Origin: Calliphora vicina
Lineage: Eukaryota; Arthropoda; Insecta; Diptera; Calliphoridae
DNA: 64,000 nucleotides
Direction of reading: 5' to 3'
NCBI RefSeq assembly: GCF_958450345.1
Contig: NC_088780.1
Coordinates: 30,031,667 to 30,095,666, forward strand
Shown here in pieces: positions 1 to 11,879 of this stretch. A program made the position numbers and the translations under genes. How positions within the stretch are numbered: the stretch's first letter is position 1; every line of letters starts with the position of its first letter. Under the pieces are notes generated by a model. The model worked only from the letters and a program-made list of their open reading frames with translations, had not been told where the DNA came from and ran no database searches.

Positions 1-1349
1 CTAATTAATTATTATATTTAATTTGACCTTTTTTATTTAACGTTTAAATACTTCGATATAAAAATATGAAGATTTTGACCTTAAGCTTAAATATAAAATT
101 ATCTAAAATATAAGAAAAAAACTATTAAAAAAATATATCTTGTCATCAACATTTTTCAAAATATATTAGAGCCAAATGTTTTAAATGATTAAATTTTCGC
201 TTGAAATGGAGACTTTTGAAATTATTTTTTTGTATTGATTGTAATTGGGAAATAAAATTACAATATTGTTACGAAATTGCATAATCAATTTGAATTAAAT
301 GGTCGGTAACGGCTTCTTGCTATATTCATGATGTTTATAAACATTTCCATCATTAGAATCTTCTAATCATCAACAATGTTGATAACACGCTGTTATTAAC
401 ATTGTTTATAAGCAGGGCAAGGATTTCTATGCAAATACATGTTTGTAGTCAGTAACTCAAAATCGCTTTTGACAATTTATCTTTCGATTTGTTGTTGCAT
501 ATTTTTGCATATTTTGCTTATTTTTCTTTAAAATGCATATACATATTTAGCATATTTTTCCACTTTATTACATATTTAATTTTATTTTTGTAGCAGCAAA
601 TAGTCTAAAGATATTTTATTCAAAACTTATTCATGTAACATGTTTAGCACATGGTTTACACCGAGTAGCCTAAGAAATTAGATCTCATTTTGAAGATATA
701 GATTTATTAATTTCGAATGGAAAAAGTGTTTTTAAAGGCACCGAGATGGCACCGATGCTTAATTTAAACAAAAGTAACCAGTACAATTACGTACACATTT
801 CGATTCTTTTGAATTCAATTGCAAAAGTATTTAGTTAGTAGCAAAAATTTTACAAAAACTGAAAATTTTTTTGGTCATTTAGACCCAAATACAGGGTTAA
901 TCTCCAAAAAAAAAAATTTTAATGTAATTTTCATTAATATAAATCTACATATTTCTGGAAAACAATGCAGAAAATTAACGTTCACCTATTTATCTTTATA
1001 TATATAATTCTTCTTTACGTGTGTTAGTAACTGAACTCCTCCTTAACGGCTGTGCCGATTTCGATGACATTTTTTGTGTGTGTTTGAGTGGGTCCCTGGA
1101 TTGTTTAGATTCACAATTGACCTATATATTTATAATGGGCGTGGTACCTCCCATACGAAATAAACATTTATTATTGAATATCTGGAGTACTATTATAGTG
1201 GGAGTCTTCAAACTTTGTGTGAGCTATGACATAACAACGTTTGTAGGGACAGCTAGTTTATTATATATAGTAAAATTTAGCATATATCTGAACTTTGACC
1301 TAGATGTCTCGAAATCGTTGCTCGATTTGGCTCAAATTTTCAGCACTTA

Positions 1350-1575
1350 ACTTTTAGGCCTAGGTCCTGAGTTCAATCCTATTGAGAATTTTTAGTGAAT
1401 CGTGAATTGGCAGTTGAAACAATACCGATTAACTCCTACCAATTTGTACGAGCTTTAACAGCGGATTAAGCACGAGAGAGAGAGTATTCCAAAAAAAGTT
1501 AATGAAAAATTTATATAAAATATGCCAATGCGTGTAAAATTTTATTTACGTAATAAAGGATTTTGAAATTTTTTT
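1350..1575 (+). pseudogene. Tc1 transposase C-terminal relic
   Basis: Plus-strand reading near 1363 gives G-P-E-F-N-P-I-E-N-F followed by a stop. This is the decayed form of the 'SPDLNPIENLW' motif holding the last catalytic glutamate of Tc1 transposases. Downstream, in shifted frames, come an 'LTADxARERE' stretch and 'NMPMRVKFYLRNKGF', matching the usual C-terminal 'MPxRVxxVIxxxG' segment. Stops and frameshifts mean it cannot be functional. Only the last quarter of a transposase is present. Confidence 0.5.
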
Positions 1576-1603
1576 TAAAAAATGCAATTCTTCCCTAAAG
1601 TTA

Positions 1604-1822
1604 TTGTGGGGTGCAAAATTGAGTACATGCGAGTTATTTTAGTTTTGTCTGTTTTTTTATTTAGAACTGGATGTTTTTTGTTTTGAATTGTAATTAATTT
1701 TGTTACATATTAAACATAAAATAAATGACAGAAAACATTTTTGGATTTGCTTTATTAGTTTTATTTTTATTCCATAAGAAGTGCAGAAAATAGAAACATG
1801 TACTCATTTGAGCTCCCCACTG
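1604..1822. mobile_element. Small TA-flanked MITE (219 bp)
   Basis: The ends are imperfect inverted repeats: TTGTGGGGTGCAAAATTGAG at the left, and on the other strand from the right CAGTGGGGAGCTCAAATGAG, both continuing to TACATG. TA dinucleotides flank both ends (1602-1603, 1823-1824), as for Tc1/mariner-type elements. There is no coding capacity. It lies directly after the Tc1 C-terminal relic, so an alternative is that it is the 3' end of that dead element with an internal inverted repeat. Confidence 0.45.
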
Positions 1823-2189
1823 TATATATTGAAACTATGACCAGAAATTTATATTTTTCTTGTATTAATAAATATATTTCAAATAAAAAACTTGTTTTCA
1901 TTGCATATTTTTGTAATTTTTAGTGCATATTTTCTCTCTTTATAGTGCATATTATAAGCACATATTTTTTTAGTGCATGAAAATCCCTGCTTTGTTTGTA
2001 AGTATTGCAGCATTAACTGTGAAGCAGCTTTAAAAGCTCTGAGTAATCATTGTAAAAGTAGATCTGTTAGATTATTCATAAGACTTCTAGAAGATGGCGC
2101 TGTGTATATAAATAGTAACAGCGAGTTGCGAGTCTGTCAGTGTATCTAATTTAACTGTTGTGTAAATAAAGCTTTGTTACATATTTTTA

Positions 2190-5100
2190 AACTACTGGTC
2201 GCTTTGATTTGCAAATGGATATAAACTACCATTTTTAAAAGGTAAAAACGTAGCAATATTTTATAATGACCTTTAAATAACAACAATTTCAAGTTACTAT
2301 ATATTTATTTTTTTACCAAATTGGAATATTTTCGTTTACGAGTGAAGTTTTTCAGTTCAACATAAAAACTTGAACTGTAAATTCCAAATAACTATTTTTA
2401 ATATAGTTGTGTTATATTAAAACGCAACATTTAATATAATAATTTTACAAATTCTAATTTCTTTGAAAGTATATTTGAGGGCAAAATTCATCATTTACTA
2501 GTTTACAAATTAGTATTTTTTGTTGCTTTACAAATTGCTGGTGAGTTTACATATCTAATTGGAAAACGTTTAGTAATGCAGATAAAATAACCAGCAAATA
2601 AAAATACAAAAAATAAATTAAATTTATTTGTACTGTAACTCAGCAAACATTTTCTTTGCCAAGTAATGAAACTTGTTTACATTTTAACTTTTTTTTTATC
2701 TTTTTATAAAATTTATTTATTAAGTATTACTTCCTGAAATATGGTTTTCTATGGTCTACCGATATCTGTGAATATTAAGCTAAACTTCGATAATAAGGTA
2801 GCCATTACCAAACTACTTACAGGTAATGAAAAAAGCATGCAGCAGTCCTTTCAAAGTATGTTTATTATCAAAATGTTGCTGGGATATTTGTAAAAACGAT
2901 TTTTAACACACACAAATTTATATACATATATCTATCTACATATATGTCTATATATGTAGTATAATATAAAATTTGCCAAAAACCCATTAGCATAAATTTA
3001 AACTTCTAACAACAATGATTCGATAACCTAAACCCTAACTATTATTTTTTATTAAAATAATCACACATATATCGACATATGTATGTACAAAATTTTGATT
3101 GTAAAACACATTTACACAAAAGTCAACAGAGGACAATGAATATTGCTTTAAACCCAGTAGTTGGCAAGTCTTTTTACATGCAATTGCTGTCATACAATTT
3201 ATAGCAGACCAAGACAATTATGTGATAATTTTGCCTTAAGCATAATATGTTTTGTAATACTACAAGCTTTTAATAGTATCTGTTTATTAAAAATAGAATT
3301 TATTGTACAATGTAATTATTAGTTTGTATTTAAATTAAATTTTCAATCAAAGTTATCAAATAATTAAGACTATTACTAGTCATAGAATTTATGAGTTTGA
3401 GAGTATATAGACATTTCTTAATCTACTTATATAAAGAGGCTCAATTACAGAACACAAACAAATAAGCTGCAGAGATTAAAGTGCAACGTAAGTTGTGCTT
3501 AGGAATGGTTAGTGAAATGTGTAAAATCAAAAGTCATTACAGTAAAATTCGATTTATTTAGCTGGCTAATTAAACACAAACATACTGTTGTGAGGCTATA
3601 AGGAATGTTAATTAAGGAAAAGCATTTGAGTTTAATCAAACCGAATCGTAAATACCCTGTACCTTCAAAACAAAAATTACACAAAAAATACTTTCTCTTC
3701 GTTTATGTCCATTGACACAAATACGAGTATACGCCCGCTCAGTGTATCTCTAATATATACTAATTGCGACTAATGTCTGACATCTTGGCTGACTCCAATT
3801 TATATATTTGACACGTATATGCTCTTTATAGTCCATTGCTTACTTTATACATCCCAGGTAATCTAGCGTGAAATCAATGGTCACTTTAGTGTCTCTAAGT
3901 AATCTAGAGTGTAGTAAATTTAAACGTTTATTTTTTACTGCACTTTTTTGTGAGTTATTCTGGTAATTCAAACGGGTTTTTGAAATATTTTTAAGTGCAA
4001 TAAAATTATAAAATTTATAATTTAACACAATAATTGCTTTAAAAAACACCTAAAAATAAATCAAATAAACCTTAGCTGTACTTTCTAAACACCCCAAAAA
4101 ACCATTAAGAAGGTGCAGGAAAAAACTTAAATATTAATGAGCGGATTTTGTGTTACCTTTTAAATATTTATATTTGACACCTTTCAGAGGACGATTTATT
4201 TTTTGTTCTTTGGCTACAACTTTGCATGTTATAAAGACATTTGCAAAGAAAGGAGCCAAGAAAATGGGGAAAAAAGTTTAACTAAATTTACTTTAATGAT
4301 ACAGCCTAAAACTAGGCAATAAATTAAGGACATTTCTTAATAAATGTTTACCACAAAAAACGGTATTTATAAGTTTTATTACAAATTCATATCTTTAAAA
4401 AAAAAACAAACCACCATAATTGCATTAAAAACATTATAGTATTTTCTTTTGCATACTTATAGGCTGTTTACATTAGCAACTAGGTAAAGTATATTTTAAG
4501 GTGTTAAAAAAAATATACATATTTACGATAAACTGTTTGGCAATATTTGACACAAAATGGGGGTGCTAAACACCACAAAAAAAATCAATACTCCTGGTAA
4601 AACAGCACAGTCAGTAATGTCAATGTACAAACCTCCACCCTTAAAAAAAAGGTTAAATTAAATAAACTTCCGAAAGTTTTGTTTTATTTCGTAATGAATG
4701 CTTTTAATACTCGTTCGTCAACGGATTAAGGTTGTTTGTAGCAGGAAATGCAATATACAAGCTATCTATCTAGCTGTGTTTACTTTGATACTAATTAACA
4801 CAGACTGTTGCTTTCCTCTTCTATTTGGGGAAACTGAGTTAGTTGTACGCAGATGATGAAGATGATAAAATGGATAGAAACAAATAATTTTAGCCTGTCA
4901 ACACTGTAATTAACTTTAGCAAGTAAAACTAAACAAAATCAATTAACTAGCAATACACGTGTCAAAGTTTAAAATTTAATTTTATCTTTTAGTTTTTTTT
5001 TCTTGTTATTTTTGTTTGGAATATTTACAGATGAATGTCAGTGATAATTTAAGAAAATCAAAAGTTTTTGTTTGTTTAGAGGAGAAACTGATGATGAAAT

Positions 5101-5910
5101 GTTTTTAATTTGGGTTGTCAGTCCCTATTAAGTGACAAAAGTTTCTCAAAATGTAAAATAAATGTTTAAATATTTTTAAATATTTCATTTCTTAAATGAA
5201 ATCTACTTGAGTTTTGTAACATAAAAAAGTAATTTACATTATTCACAACTCAAAATGCTTGTAAATTTTCTTCGCTTTAAATTAAAATTAATGACCTAAA
5301 AACCGCCCATTCTATGTTAATGGCCAAAATATTGCTTAGGGTGTAAAGTTTTAGCCACACTTTCATAAATAACATATAATTGATTTAAGTGCTTTAAAAG
5401 TAGCTCAAATAGCCACTCTTAACAAATAAACATACATAAATTTCAGTTTATAAACCAGCATTTAGTTGGGTAAATTTTACAAGCAATAAAGAGCTAGATA
5501 TTCAAACACGTAAAATATTTGGCAAGATGACAATTTATATAATAAAAGAAAGCCAAAAATTGACCTAAATACACAACGACGACAGTTTACTAACATTAAC
5601 AAACTAATAATAACGGAATACCACTAAATAATCTATAACCATCCACCTAAAAGTATGCCACAATAAATAGAGAAATTAAACCAATACCTACAAATGATTT
5701 GCTTAATAACACTTAAAAAATTAGTTACTAAATCGATTTCTTTTGTATTTTAATTAAGATATTTTCTCAAAACAATTTTCATTCCCACAAAATATGAGCT
5801 TTAAAATAAAATATCTAGTACAATATTAAACAAGAAATGATTTATAGCCTATTTTTAGGAGGTTTCTATAACCTTATACATATATTAAAGTATTCTTGAC
5901 AATTTATTAT
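2190..5910. other. AT-rich gene-free stretch
   Basis: No coding region, RNA gene or recognisable mobile element is supported here. Open frames are short (about 60 codons), of low complexity and without recognisable motifs. Short TA/ATAC-rich runs occur around 2915-2960. The stretch could be intronic DNA of the Sap47-like gene or intergenic DNA. Confidence 0.4.
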
Positions 5911-5915
5911 TATTT

Positions 5916-6586
5916 CTACACCATTTCCAATTGTATTTCAGAAATTTCTAATTGTATTTCAGAAATTTCTAATTATATTTCAGAAAATTCCAATTGAAGT
6001 TCAGAAATTTCCAATTATATTTCAGAATTTTCCATTTATATTTCAGAATTTTCCAATTATATTTCAGAAATTTCCAATTATATTTCAGAATTTTCCATTT
6101 ATATTTCAGAATTTTCCAATTATATTTCAGAAATTTCCATTTATATTTCAGAAATTTCTAATTGTATTTCAGAAATTTCCAATTGTATTTCAGAATTTTC
6201 CAATTGTATTTCAGAAATTTCCATTTGTATTTCAGAATTTTTAATTTATACTTAAAAAGTTTCTAATTGTATTTCAGAATTTTCCAATTGTATTTCAGAA
6301 ATTTCCATTTGTATTTCAGAAAATTCTAATAGCAATACAAAAGAAAATTTCTGAAATACAAATAGAAATTTCTGAAATACAATTGGAAAATTCTGAAATA
6401 TAATTGGAATATTCTGAAATATAATTGGAAAATTCTGAAATATAAATGGAAATTTCTGAAATATAATTGGAAAATTCTGAAATATAAATGGAAAATTCTG
6501 AAATATAATTGGAAATTTCTGAAATTCAATTGGAATTTTCTGAAATATAATTAGAAATTTCTGAAATACAATTGGAAATGGTGTAG
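5916..6586. repeat. Foldback element of 21-bp tandem repeats in two inverted arms
   Basis: The left arm (5916 to about 6330) is a tandem array of a 21-bp unit of the form AATTTCCAATTGTATTTCAGA with A/T variation. The right arm (about 6349-6586) is the same unit on the opposite strand, here reading as TTCTGAAATACAATTGGAAA. The outer ends match as CTACACCATTTCC and its complement, so the whole is a hairpin of unequal arms (roughly 20 and 11 units) around a short spacer near 6335-6348. Because 21 is a multiple of three, long open frames run through the arms on the minus strand (6252-6650, 6326-6529) with a 7-residue period; I treat these as by-products. No clear target duplication was found. Confidence 0.8.
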
Positions 6587-6589
6587 TAG

Positions 6590-7210
6590 ACATTTTGTTA
6601 ATAATAATACATTCAAAAAACAAAAAGAGAAAAAGATGGGTATAATACAAAAAACAAATCTAAAGAAAATAGAGCAAAAACGCCTACACATTGTTTTCAA
6701 TTGAAATATTTCTAAATGTATATATTGCACTTGAAAGCTTTCGTTAAAAAGGGCCTGAAAAAATGTATTCCATTCCATACACTTACACATTTAGATACAT
6801 TCTCATTAAAATTGAAAAAAAAATGGGGAAATAAAAAAATAAACAAAAAAGCGAATAGCGAGACATAGAGATTTGCAGATAAGCAACAGAAGACCAAAGT
6901 CGTATAACGGGGATAAAGAAAATGGTGCAAATGAAAATTTGTGATACAACTCAAACTTAGAGGGTACCGAATTATAAGAATTTACGACAAGAGTTTTACA
7001 TCAACAAATAAAGGGACTTTTTGACATTCAAACAATACAAAGCAGTTTGACAGCTTACGTTAAGGGTTAATAAAAATGGCATGAGACGAAAGAACCACTC
7101 GTTTTCAATGTCAAAAGAAAATGTCACTTGAAAAAGTGGCTGGCACCGTTCAAACATTTCGTAAAAAATATGATCGGAATTTTATTTTAACTTCGTCAAC
7201 TGCACTTGCA
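6590..7210. other. Gene-free stretch between foldback and T copy 1
   Basis: AT-rich DNA with no supported gene. A short open frame at 7121-7303 overlaps the decayed end of T copy 1 and resembles nothing I recognise. Confidence 0.35.
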
Positions 7211-7336
7211 CAATTCGAGAGATTTGAAAAGAACTTAACATACATAAATGTTAATAAAAACGAAACCACTACTCCTACAGTTTTGAGTTTTTTCTTTATT
7301 TGATTGAAATTATTATTACAACTTACAAAAAATATT

Positions 7337-7591
7337 TGGGGGATTCAAACGGTCCCCTATTAGGTCGTATTGTCATAATGTCATAAAATATTTTTTTAGT
7401 TCAAATAAATTTTTGTTGGGTTTCAAACAAAAAAGTTATAAACTAATAAGACTTTTAGAACTATGTTTATTGGTTTGTCATAAAATAACACTTTGTTTTG
7501 TTAGCAGCACAACAAGAATTTGTTTAAACTAAAAAACTATTTTACGACATTATGACAATACGACCTAATAGGGGACCGTTTGAATCCCCCA
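7337..7591. mobile_element. 255-bp inverted-repeat MITE, copy 1
   Basis: The ends are near-perfect inverted repeats beginning TGGGGGATTCAAACGGTC and staying complementary for roughly 80 bp; the centre is AT-rich and non-coding. It interrupts T copy 1 in its 3' terminal region. A second copy (14222-14474) sits at the same place in T copy 2 and in the same orientation relative to T. Target duplication is unclear because the target is A/T rich. Confidence 0.75.
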
Positions 7592-8366
7592 AATATTTTA
7601 ATAGTTCTAATCAATCGTGATGAATTTATGAACCTTTTCCGTAAACCCTTCCATTAAGGTTTTCATTGCGTTTTCTGTCACTTTGTTCGATCAGGTAGTC
7701 CATCTCCGTTTAAAATCTACTACACTTTTGAGCCCAATATCTCTCCACTGGTCTTAGCTCCAGGCAATTTGGAGGATTTGCCTCTATTTGTACCACTCAA
7801 GACCTTGCTTACCATAGTGACAGGATGACAAATCATGCCAAAAATATGTGGACACATTAACAAGTCTTAAGATTGTTTTGTAAACTTTCCTTGATTAATT
7901 TCGGTATTTATAGAGCCTTTTGTAACAAATGTTTGGCTTCTTTTGCCGCAACTGCATATTGCTCTACCAAGAATTTTTTGAGAAATTTTCCGAGTACTGA
8001 GCTAACTGGACTGCTATCCTACCGGATGTGTTGGGAGCTCTTTTGAAAATGCTCTCCATTTATTGACTTCAGAAACATCATGTGGACCATTCCTTCTACA
8101 TGAACTAGATTTTCTAGTAACATTTTAATCAGTTTGATGGCAGACCTTAGATTGGTTTGTTGAAAATATTTAATAACACTAGTTTACAAGGTTTTTGCCC
8201 ATGAATTGAAACATATAGGGATTTGTGTATTTAGGTCTTCTAACTTTGGAAAATATATTAAAAAAATCCTGGACGTCAAACTTTTGAGATATTTATTAAA
8301 AACGAAACATATAAAAATGTACATAAAAAAAATTAAAAGTGATGTGTTTTAGTCAACTTTTTACAA

Positions 8367-9024
8367 TTATTTTCATTTGTCTCCCTCACGACACTCCAAC
8401 AGTAGTCTCCTAGCATATTCTGATCCCAAAAATCTTAATGGAAACGCTCTCTATGTTCGTCACTCATGTGTACGAGGTTTTCCGGGAAAAAATCCACATG
8501 AGTATGTTAAATTTACACCCATCAGTTCAAAATTATGTAATAAATTCGCAACAATATCTCTGTAATTTTGACTTTGTTTATTCCCCAAAAATTCTTGAAT
8601 AACAAGTTTAAAAGACTTCCATGCTGCTTTTTCAACATCGGTTAATAGACACTCAAATTTGGTATCAACCAAAATTTTTCTTATTTGAGGACTCACAAAT
8701 ATCGCTTCTTTTAATTTAGCCTCAGAAAGACTCGGTGCGTATAACAACTGCAGATTTTCATGATTTTTATATCAATTATGTAGCCAAAACTAAAAATTAC
8801 GACAACTCCTTCCATTTTTGTCTCATCGTTATATGGGGACGAAGCACTGTGCAAATCGAATGAGGGACCCTCTTTTTATCCTGATTTGACACGGGGAATC
8901 CAAAATAATGTAAATAAGCATTTTGCAGTGTTTGTGTTATAGGAAAACCTCGATTTAACTGAATAATTTTTCCGCAAATAAAATAAAAATGGTCTGGGTT
9001 TATTTTACACTTTCTAGAAGACAT
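8367..9024 (-). pseudogene. Decayed copy of an uncharacterised arthropod repeat-protein family
   Basis: Starting at an ATG at 9024 the minus strand reads 'MSSRKCKINPDHFYFICGK' and then 'YLHYFGFPVSNQDKKRVPH', a cysteine-bearing N-terminal domain I recall from a highly repetitive family of arthropod proteins of unknown function. After a break, 8747-8460 reads 'LSEAKLKEAIFVSPQIRKI' and 'AAWKSFKLVIQEFLGN', and in a shifted frame 'FFPENLVHMSDEHRERF' followed by 'NMLGDYCWSVVRET'. The order agrees with that family's C-terminal half. The central part is missing and there is at least one frameshift, so it is a pseudogene. It lies between the terminal repeats of the 8177-9979 element, suggesting that the family is, or was, mobile-element cargo. 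The family assignment comes from memory of its motifs. Confidence 0.6.
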
Positions 9025-9130
9025 TTTAAAATAGTTTTTACTTTAGAGTTTTGTATTAAATAGCGATTTATTAACGTTTATCCACAAAAAAGATGTACAT
9101 TTAAACAGTGTTTATTTTTTTCCTGTTAAT

Positions 9131-9882
9131 TATACCCTACACCACCATAGTGGGGAGGGTATAATGCTTTGTGCAGATGTTTGTAACACCCAAAAATATT
9201 AGTCTAACACACACCTTAAAGTATACCGATCGACTTTGAATCACTTTCTGAGTCGATTAAACGATGTCCGTCCGTCCATCCGTCTGGCTGGCTGTTCGGC
9301 TGGCTGTCCATTTAAACTTTGTGCGCAGAGTACAGGTCGCAATTTTGAAGATATTTCGATCAAATTTGGTACATATTATTTTTTCGGCGCAAGGACGAAG
9401 CCTAATGAAACTGGCTGAAATCGGTACATTATTTCACCTAGCCCCCATACAAATGTCCTTCCGAAATTGGACTTTATCGGTAGTAAATGTTTAATTTATA
9501 AATGTATCTACACAAATTCCGCTCCGAATAAGTTTTATATATACAAAATTCATGTCACCAAATTTTGTTACGATCGGTCCATAATTAGTCATTGCTCCCA
9601 TATAGACCCGCTTTCGAAAATCACTTTAACGTGCATAAATCGCTTAAAAATGTTGGTATACTCACAAAATTCAACATAGTAAACTTTCATAGAGACATAA
9701 ATCACACGACCTAATTTCATGGTGATCGGTCCATAATTGGTCATAGCCCCCATATAAGGCCCACTTCCGAAAATCACTCAAAAATATAAATTATTGGAAT
9801 TTTAAAAGAAAAATGTTTTTGCTCTTTTACTTAGTGTAGGGTATTATATGGTCGGGCTTGACAGACCATACTTTCTTACTTG
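9131..9882 (+). mobile_element. mini-me/DINE-like element, family B copy 1
   Basis: It begins TATACCCTACACCACCATAG, contains the degenerate (GTCY)n run GTCCGTCCGTCCATCCGTC near 9264, and ends GGGTTGACAGACC-like sequence followed by ACTTGTTTTTTT. The interior repeats an about 140-bp module with 'GGTCCATAATTAGTCAT' and 'GGTCCATAATTGGTCAT'. This matches the pattern described for dipteran mini-me/DINE-1 elements (a proto-microsatellite GTCY run next to a conserved core), which are related to Helentrons. Two more copies are at 41760-42120 and 58392-59745. Open frames inside are not coding. Confidence 0.65.
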
Positions 9883-10150
9883 TTTTTTTTTTTGAATTTG
9901 TCAAAAAAATACAACTCTGAAAGTATCTTGTAGCTTTCATTCCATGAGCAAACAAAAATGTTTGATTTGGAAACTAGTGTAATTTTAGTATGAACATTTT
10001 TCTCATCACTGATTTTAATCAGATTAAAAACAAATGAACATAATTGATATTAAATATAATAACTGACATACTTTCAAATCAAATAATACTTGGCTTAAAA
10101 GTTTTAATGAAAAATGTGTGTTAAGTTTTTTATCGAACTCAGTCCTTATG

Positions 10151-11877
10151 TCAAAAAAGTACATTCTTTTCCATTGTACGTTACACAATTTTACATCCCT
10201 GCAGCAGCAACCATCAACAACCAACAACCACCCTAGAGGCGAGACAAGACTTTCGTGGCTTAATTTATGGAACAAATAAACCCCAAAAGAAAATGGGAGA
10301 AAAAAAACTAAAGCAACATACGTAACGCAAAAAAAGGACAATCGTGTCTACATCTAATGGCAGCATAACAAGGACTACAAAACAGAAAATAAAAAAAGTA
10401 TATATCTTTATCTTATATAAAGAAAAAAATAAAAAAAATCAAATATAACAAGTAAAAAAAATCAACATCGTCATGGCCTCGTTGTTAGTTGGCCTCGTGT
10501 AAAGAAAAGTTAGAATAGATTTTGCACAGCAAAAAAAAAAAACTCACGCACAAACACACACATTCGTTAGGCAAGACATGCGAGCCAGAACGACGAAGAC
10601 GTCGCCGACGACGACGTCAACGACACAAAATCACATAAAATCCTGTATAGCTTACAATACGAGTACAAATTCAACATGACTTAACATGTTTTGTTCTCTT
10701 TCTCCTCAACATCTTGTGGCTCACAAGACAAGCACTTACCCATTCGTTTACAAGTAGTATGCGAATAAAGCAAAATAAAACATGCAAAAATGCTTTAAGC
10801 GGCTTAAACGAATTGTCTTTACTCTTCACAGTGAAAGGAAGAAAGGCCCAACAAAATGGTACAAAGTTGTTGTAAACTTTTGGGGGAGATGTAAAATTTG
10901 TGATAGTGTTTGGCTGAAAATGCTAAAAGGCACACATGGTCTGCTGAAAGTTTAAATACAATTAAATTTAAACATTTTAAGAAAATATGATGAATGTGTG
11001 AGCCATAGATAAATATACGTAGATCGGAAACTCGCCTGCCAAAGACCTAACTCAGTTGTCAAAAACTTAAGGGGTGAGAATGGATTAGTAAAAAAAGTAC
11101 TATGTGAAAACAAAAAACAAATATGTACTGTGATTATATTGAGTAATTTTTTTGTTTGGTTTTTTATAGTTTCTGCTCTATCCCAAAAATTAAAAATTGA
11201 TCCGTGGAAGATAAAAAATAATGTTTTTTAACTACCAGGACACATTTTAATTGAATCGTATATAAATTGTGTCCGATATTATGAAACTAGCAAACACAAG
11301 CACTTCATTATAGGCCTTATCGAGGGCTTTAGGAATATATCAAAATCTTTTTTTCTCAAATAATTCGCAAGCCTTTAAACAAGTTCCATGTGTGAGCTGC
11401 TTTATTTTGAGACACAGTACCGCTACTAGGGGGTCTGTGAGGTCCGTGAGGTTCGTAGTCAAAACTTAAACTAGAATACTCCTCTGCTATGCCAATGTGA
11501 AATTTTATATCAATTTAATCAACCACTTAGAAATGACATATTTATTTCAAAAACATTCTGATTCTACCCCACTGTGGAAGAATCACGGTTCATTACTCCA
11601 GAACCACTTTAATCCACTCCAAGATTATCCAGATACAATACGCCCGCAATAGTAGTGCCACATTGGATCACAATAAAAATTAAACTGCGGAAGTATGGAG
11701 CAGTCACTCATGATAAAAAAGATTTTATCAAAAAGTGGAAACACGGCTCCATCGGTCAATGTATTCTCAGAAATCGAATGCCCGGCATAAGGAAACGAGT
11801 CGGAAATAAATACACCAAGCAATAGTTCTGACATTTTCTGAACATAAGATTAATTTAAGCTTTATAACATTTTCTTC
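10151..11877. other. Gene-free stretch with a CGACGACG-rich patch
   Basis: No gene is supported. A CG-containing trinucleotide-like patch (about 10585-10625, CGACGAAGACGTCGCCGACG and neighbours) stands out from the AT-rich surroundings, as do short CAACAACC runs (about 10210-10235). These could be remnants of transcribed or regulatory DNA, but nothing in them decides this. Confidence 0.35.
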
Positions 11878-11879
11878 TA

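Larger units (their letters stand above)
410..1991. mobile_element. Non-autonomous hAT-like element inside LTR-1
   Basis: The ends are inverted copies of AGCAGGG followed by GGATTT-C-ATGCA; the inner flanks carry repeated 'GCATATTTT' subterminal words at both ends (about 499-560 and 1904-1975). The element is bordered by TTGTTTAT (402-409) and TTGTTTGT (1992-1999), an 8-bp target duplication with one mismatch, which is the hAT hallmark. No hAT transposase frame is visible. Inside it are an unrelated stretch beginning AACGGCTGTGCCGATTTCG (1045), a form of repeat common in insect genomes, a Tc1 transposase relic and a small MITE, so the carrier has itself collected insertions. Confidence 0.6.
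267..2181 (+). mobile_element. Solo LTR (LTR-1), interrupted by a hAT-like element
   Basis: The segment opens with TGTTACGAAATTG at 267 and closes with TTTGTTACA at 2181. A TATA-like box (TATATAAATAG, about 2104) and an AATAAA signal (2164-2170) lie near the right end, in the order expected for an LTR read on the plus strand. The left flank is ATAT (263-266); an ATAT also sits at the right boundary (2181-2184), so a 4-bp duplication is possible but the last base is ambiguous. A second LTR at 56474-57587 begins with the same 13 bases and shares the 'GGCG/AG-TG-TATAAATAG' promoter block. No gag or pol frame adjoins, so this is read as a solo LTR, probably of the Gypsy type. The 410-1991 insertion splits it. 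Confidence 0.6.
8177..9979. mobile_element. PIF/Harbinger-like inserted element with TAA duplication
   Basis: The ends are CACTAGTTTACAA (8177) and, on the other strand, CACTAGTTTCCAA (9979). TAA lies at 8174-8176 and 9980-9982, while uninterrupted T copy 6 has a single TAA at the same place, so a 3-bp duplication is supported. The interior holds a pseudogene of an arthropod repeat-protein family (8367-9024, minus strand) and a later mini-me-like insertion (9131-9882). A 3-bp T/A-rich duplication suits PIF/Harbinger, but no DDE transposase is visible, so the superfamily is tentative. Confidence 0.6.
7215..10150 (-). mobile_element. Dead Tc1/mariner-superfamily element, T copy 1
   Basis: Blocks at 7215-7336, 7592-8176 and 9980-10150 line up with the other T copies in this window. 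They include the C-terminal block around 7765-7810 (complement of codons like L-E-L-R-P-V-E-R-Y-W, with the catalytic glutamate region), a block complementary to 'SCHYGKQGLEW' near 7800-7830, and the decayed right terminus ending about 10148 (compare 30640-30668). The element reads on the minus strand, has stops and an internal deletion, and is split by a MITE at 7337-7591 and a 1.8-kb harbinger-like insertion at 8177-9979. It is non-functional. Confidence 0.7.

Noticed and set aside
1021..1350. 109-codon plus-strand frame
   Set aside because: It starts without an ATG context (GTG), lies in dispersed repeat sequence (AACGGCTGTGCCGATTTCG) inside the hAT-like element, and has no known motif.
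6252..6790. Long minus-strand frames with a 7-residue 'IFQNFPI' period as a repeat protein
   Set aside because: They are read-through of the 21-bp foldback array and have no start or promoter context beyond the repeat.
9236..9777. Several overlapping frames
   Set aside because: They fall inside family B mini-me-like repeat and reappear broken in the other copies.
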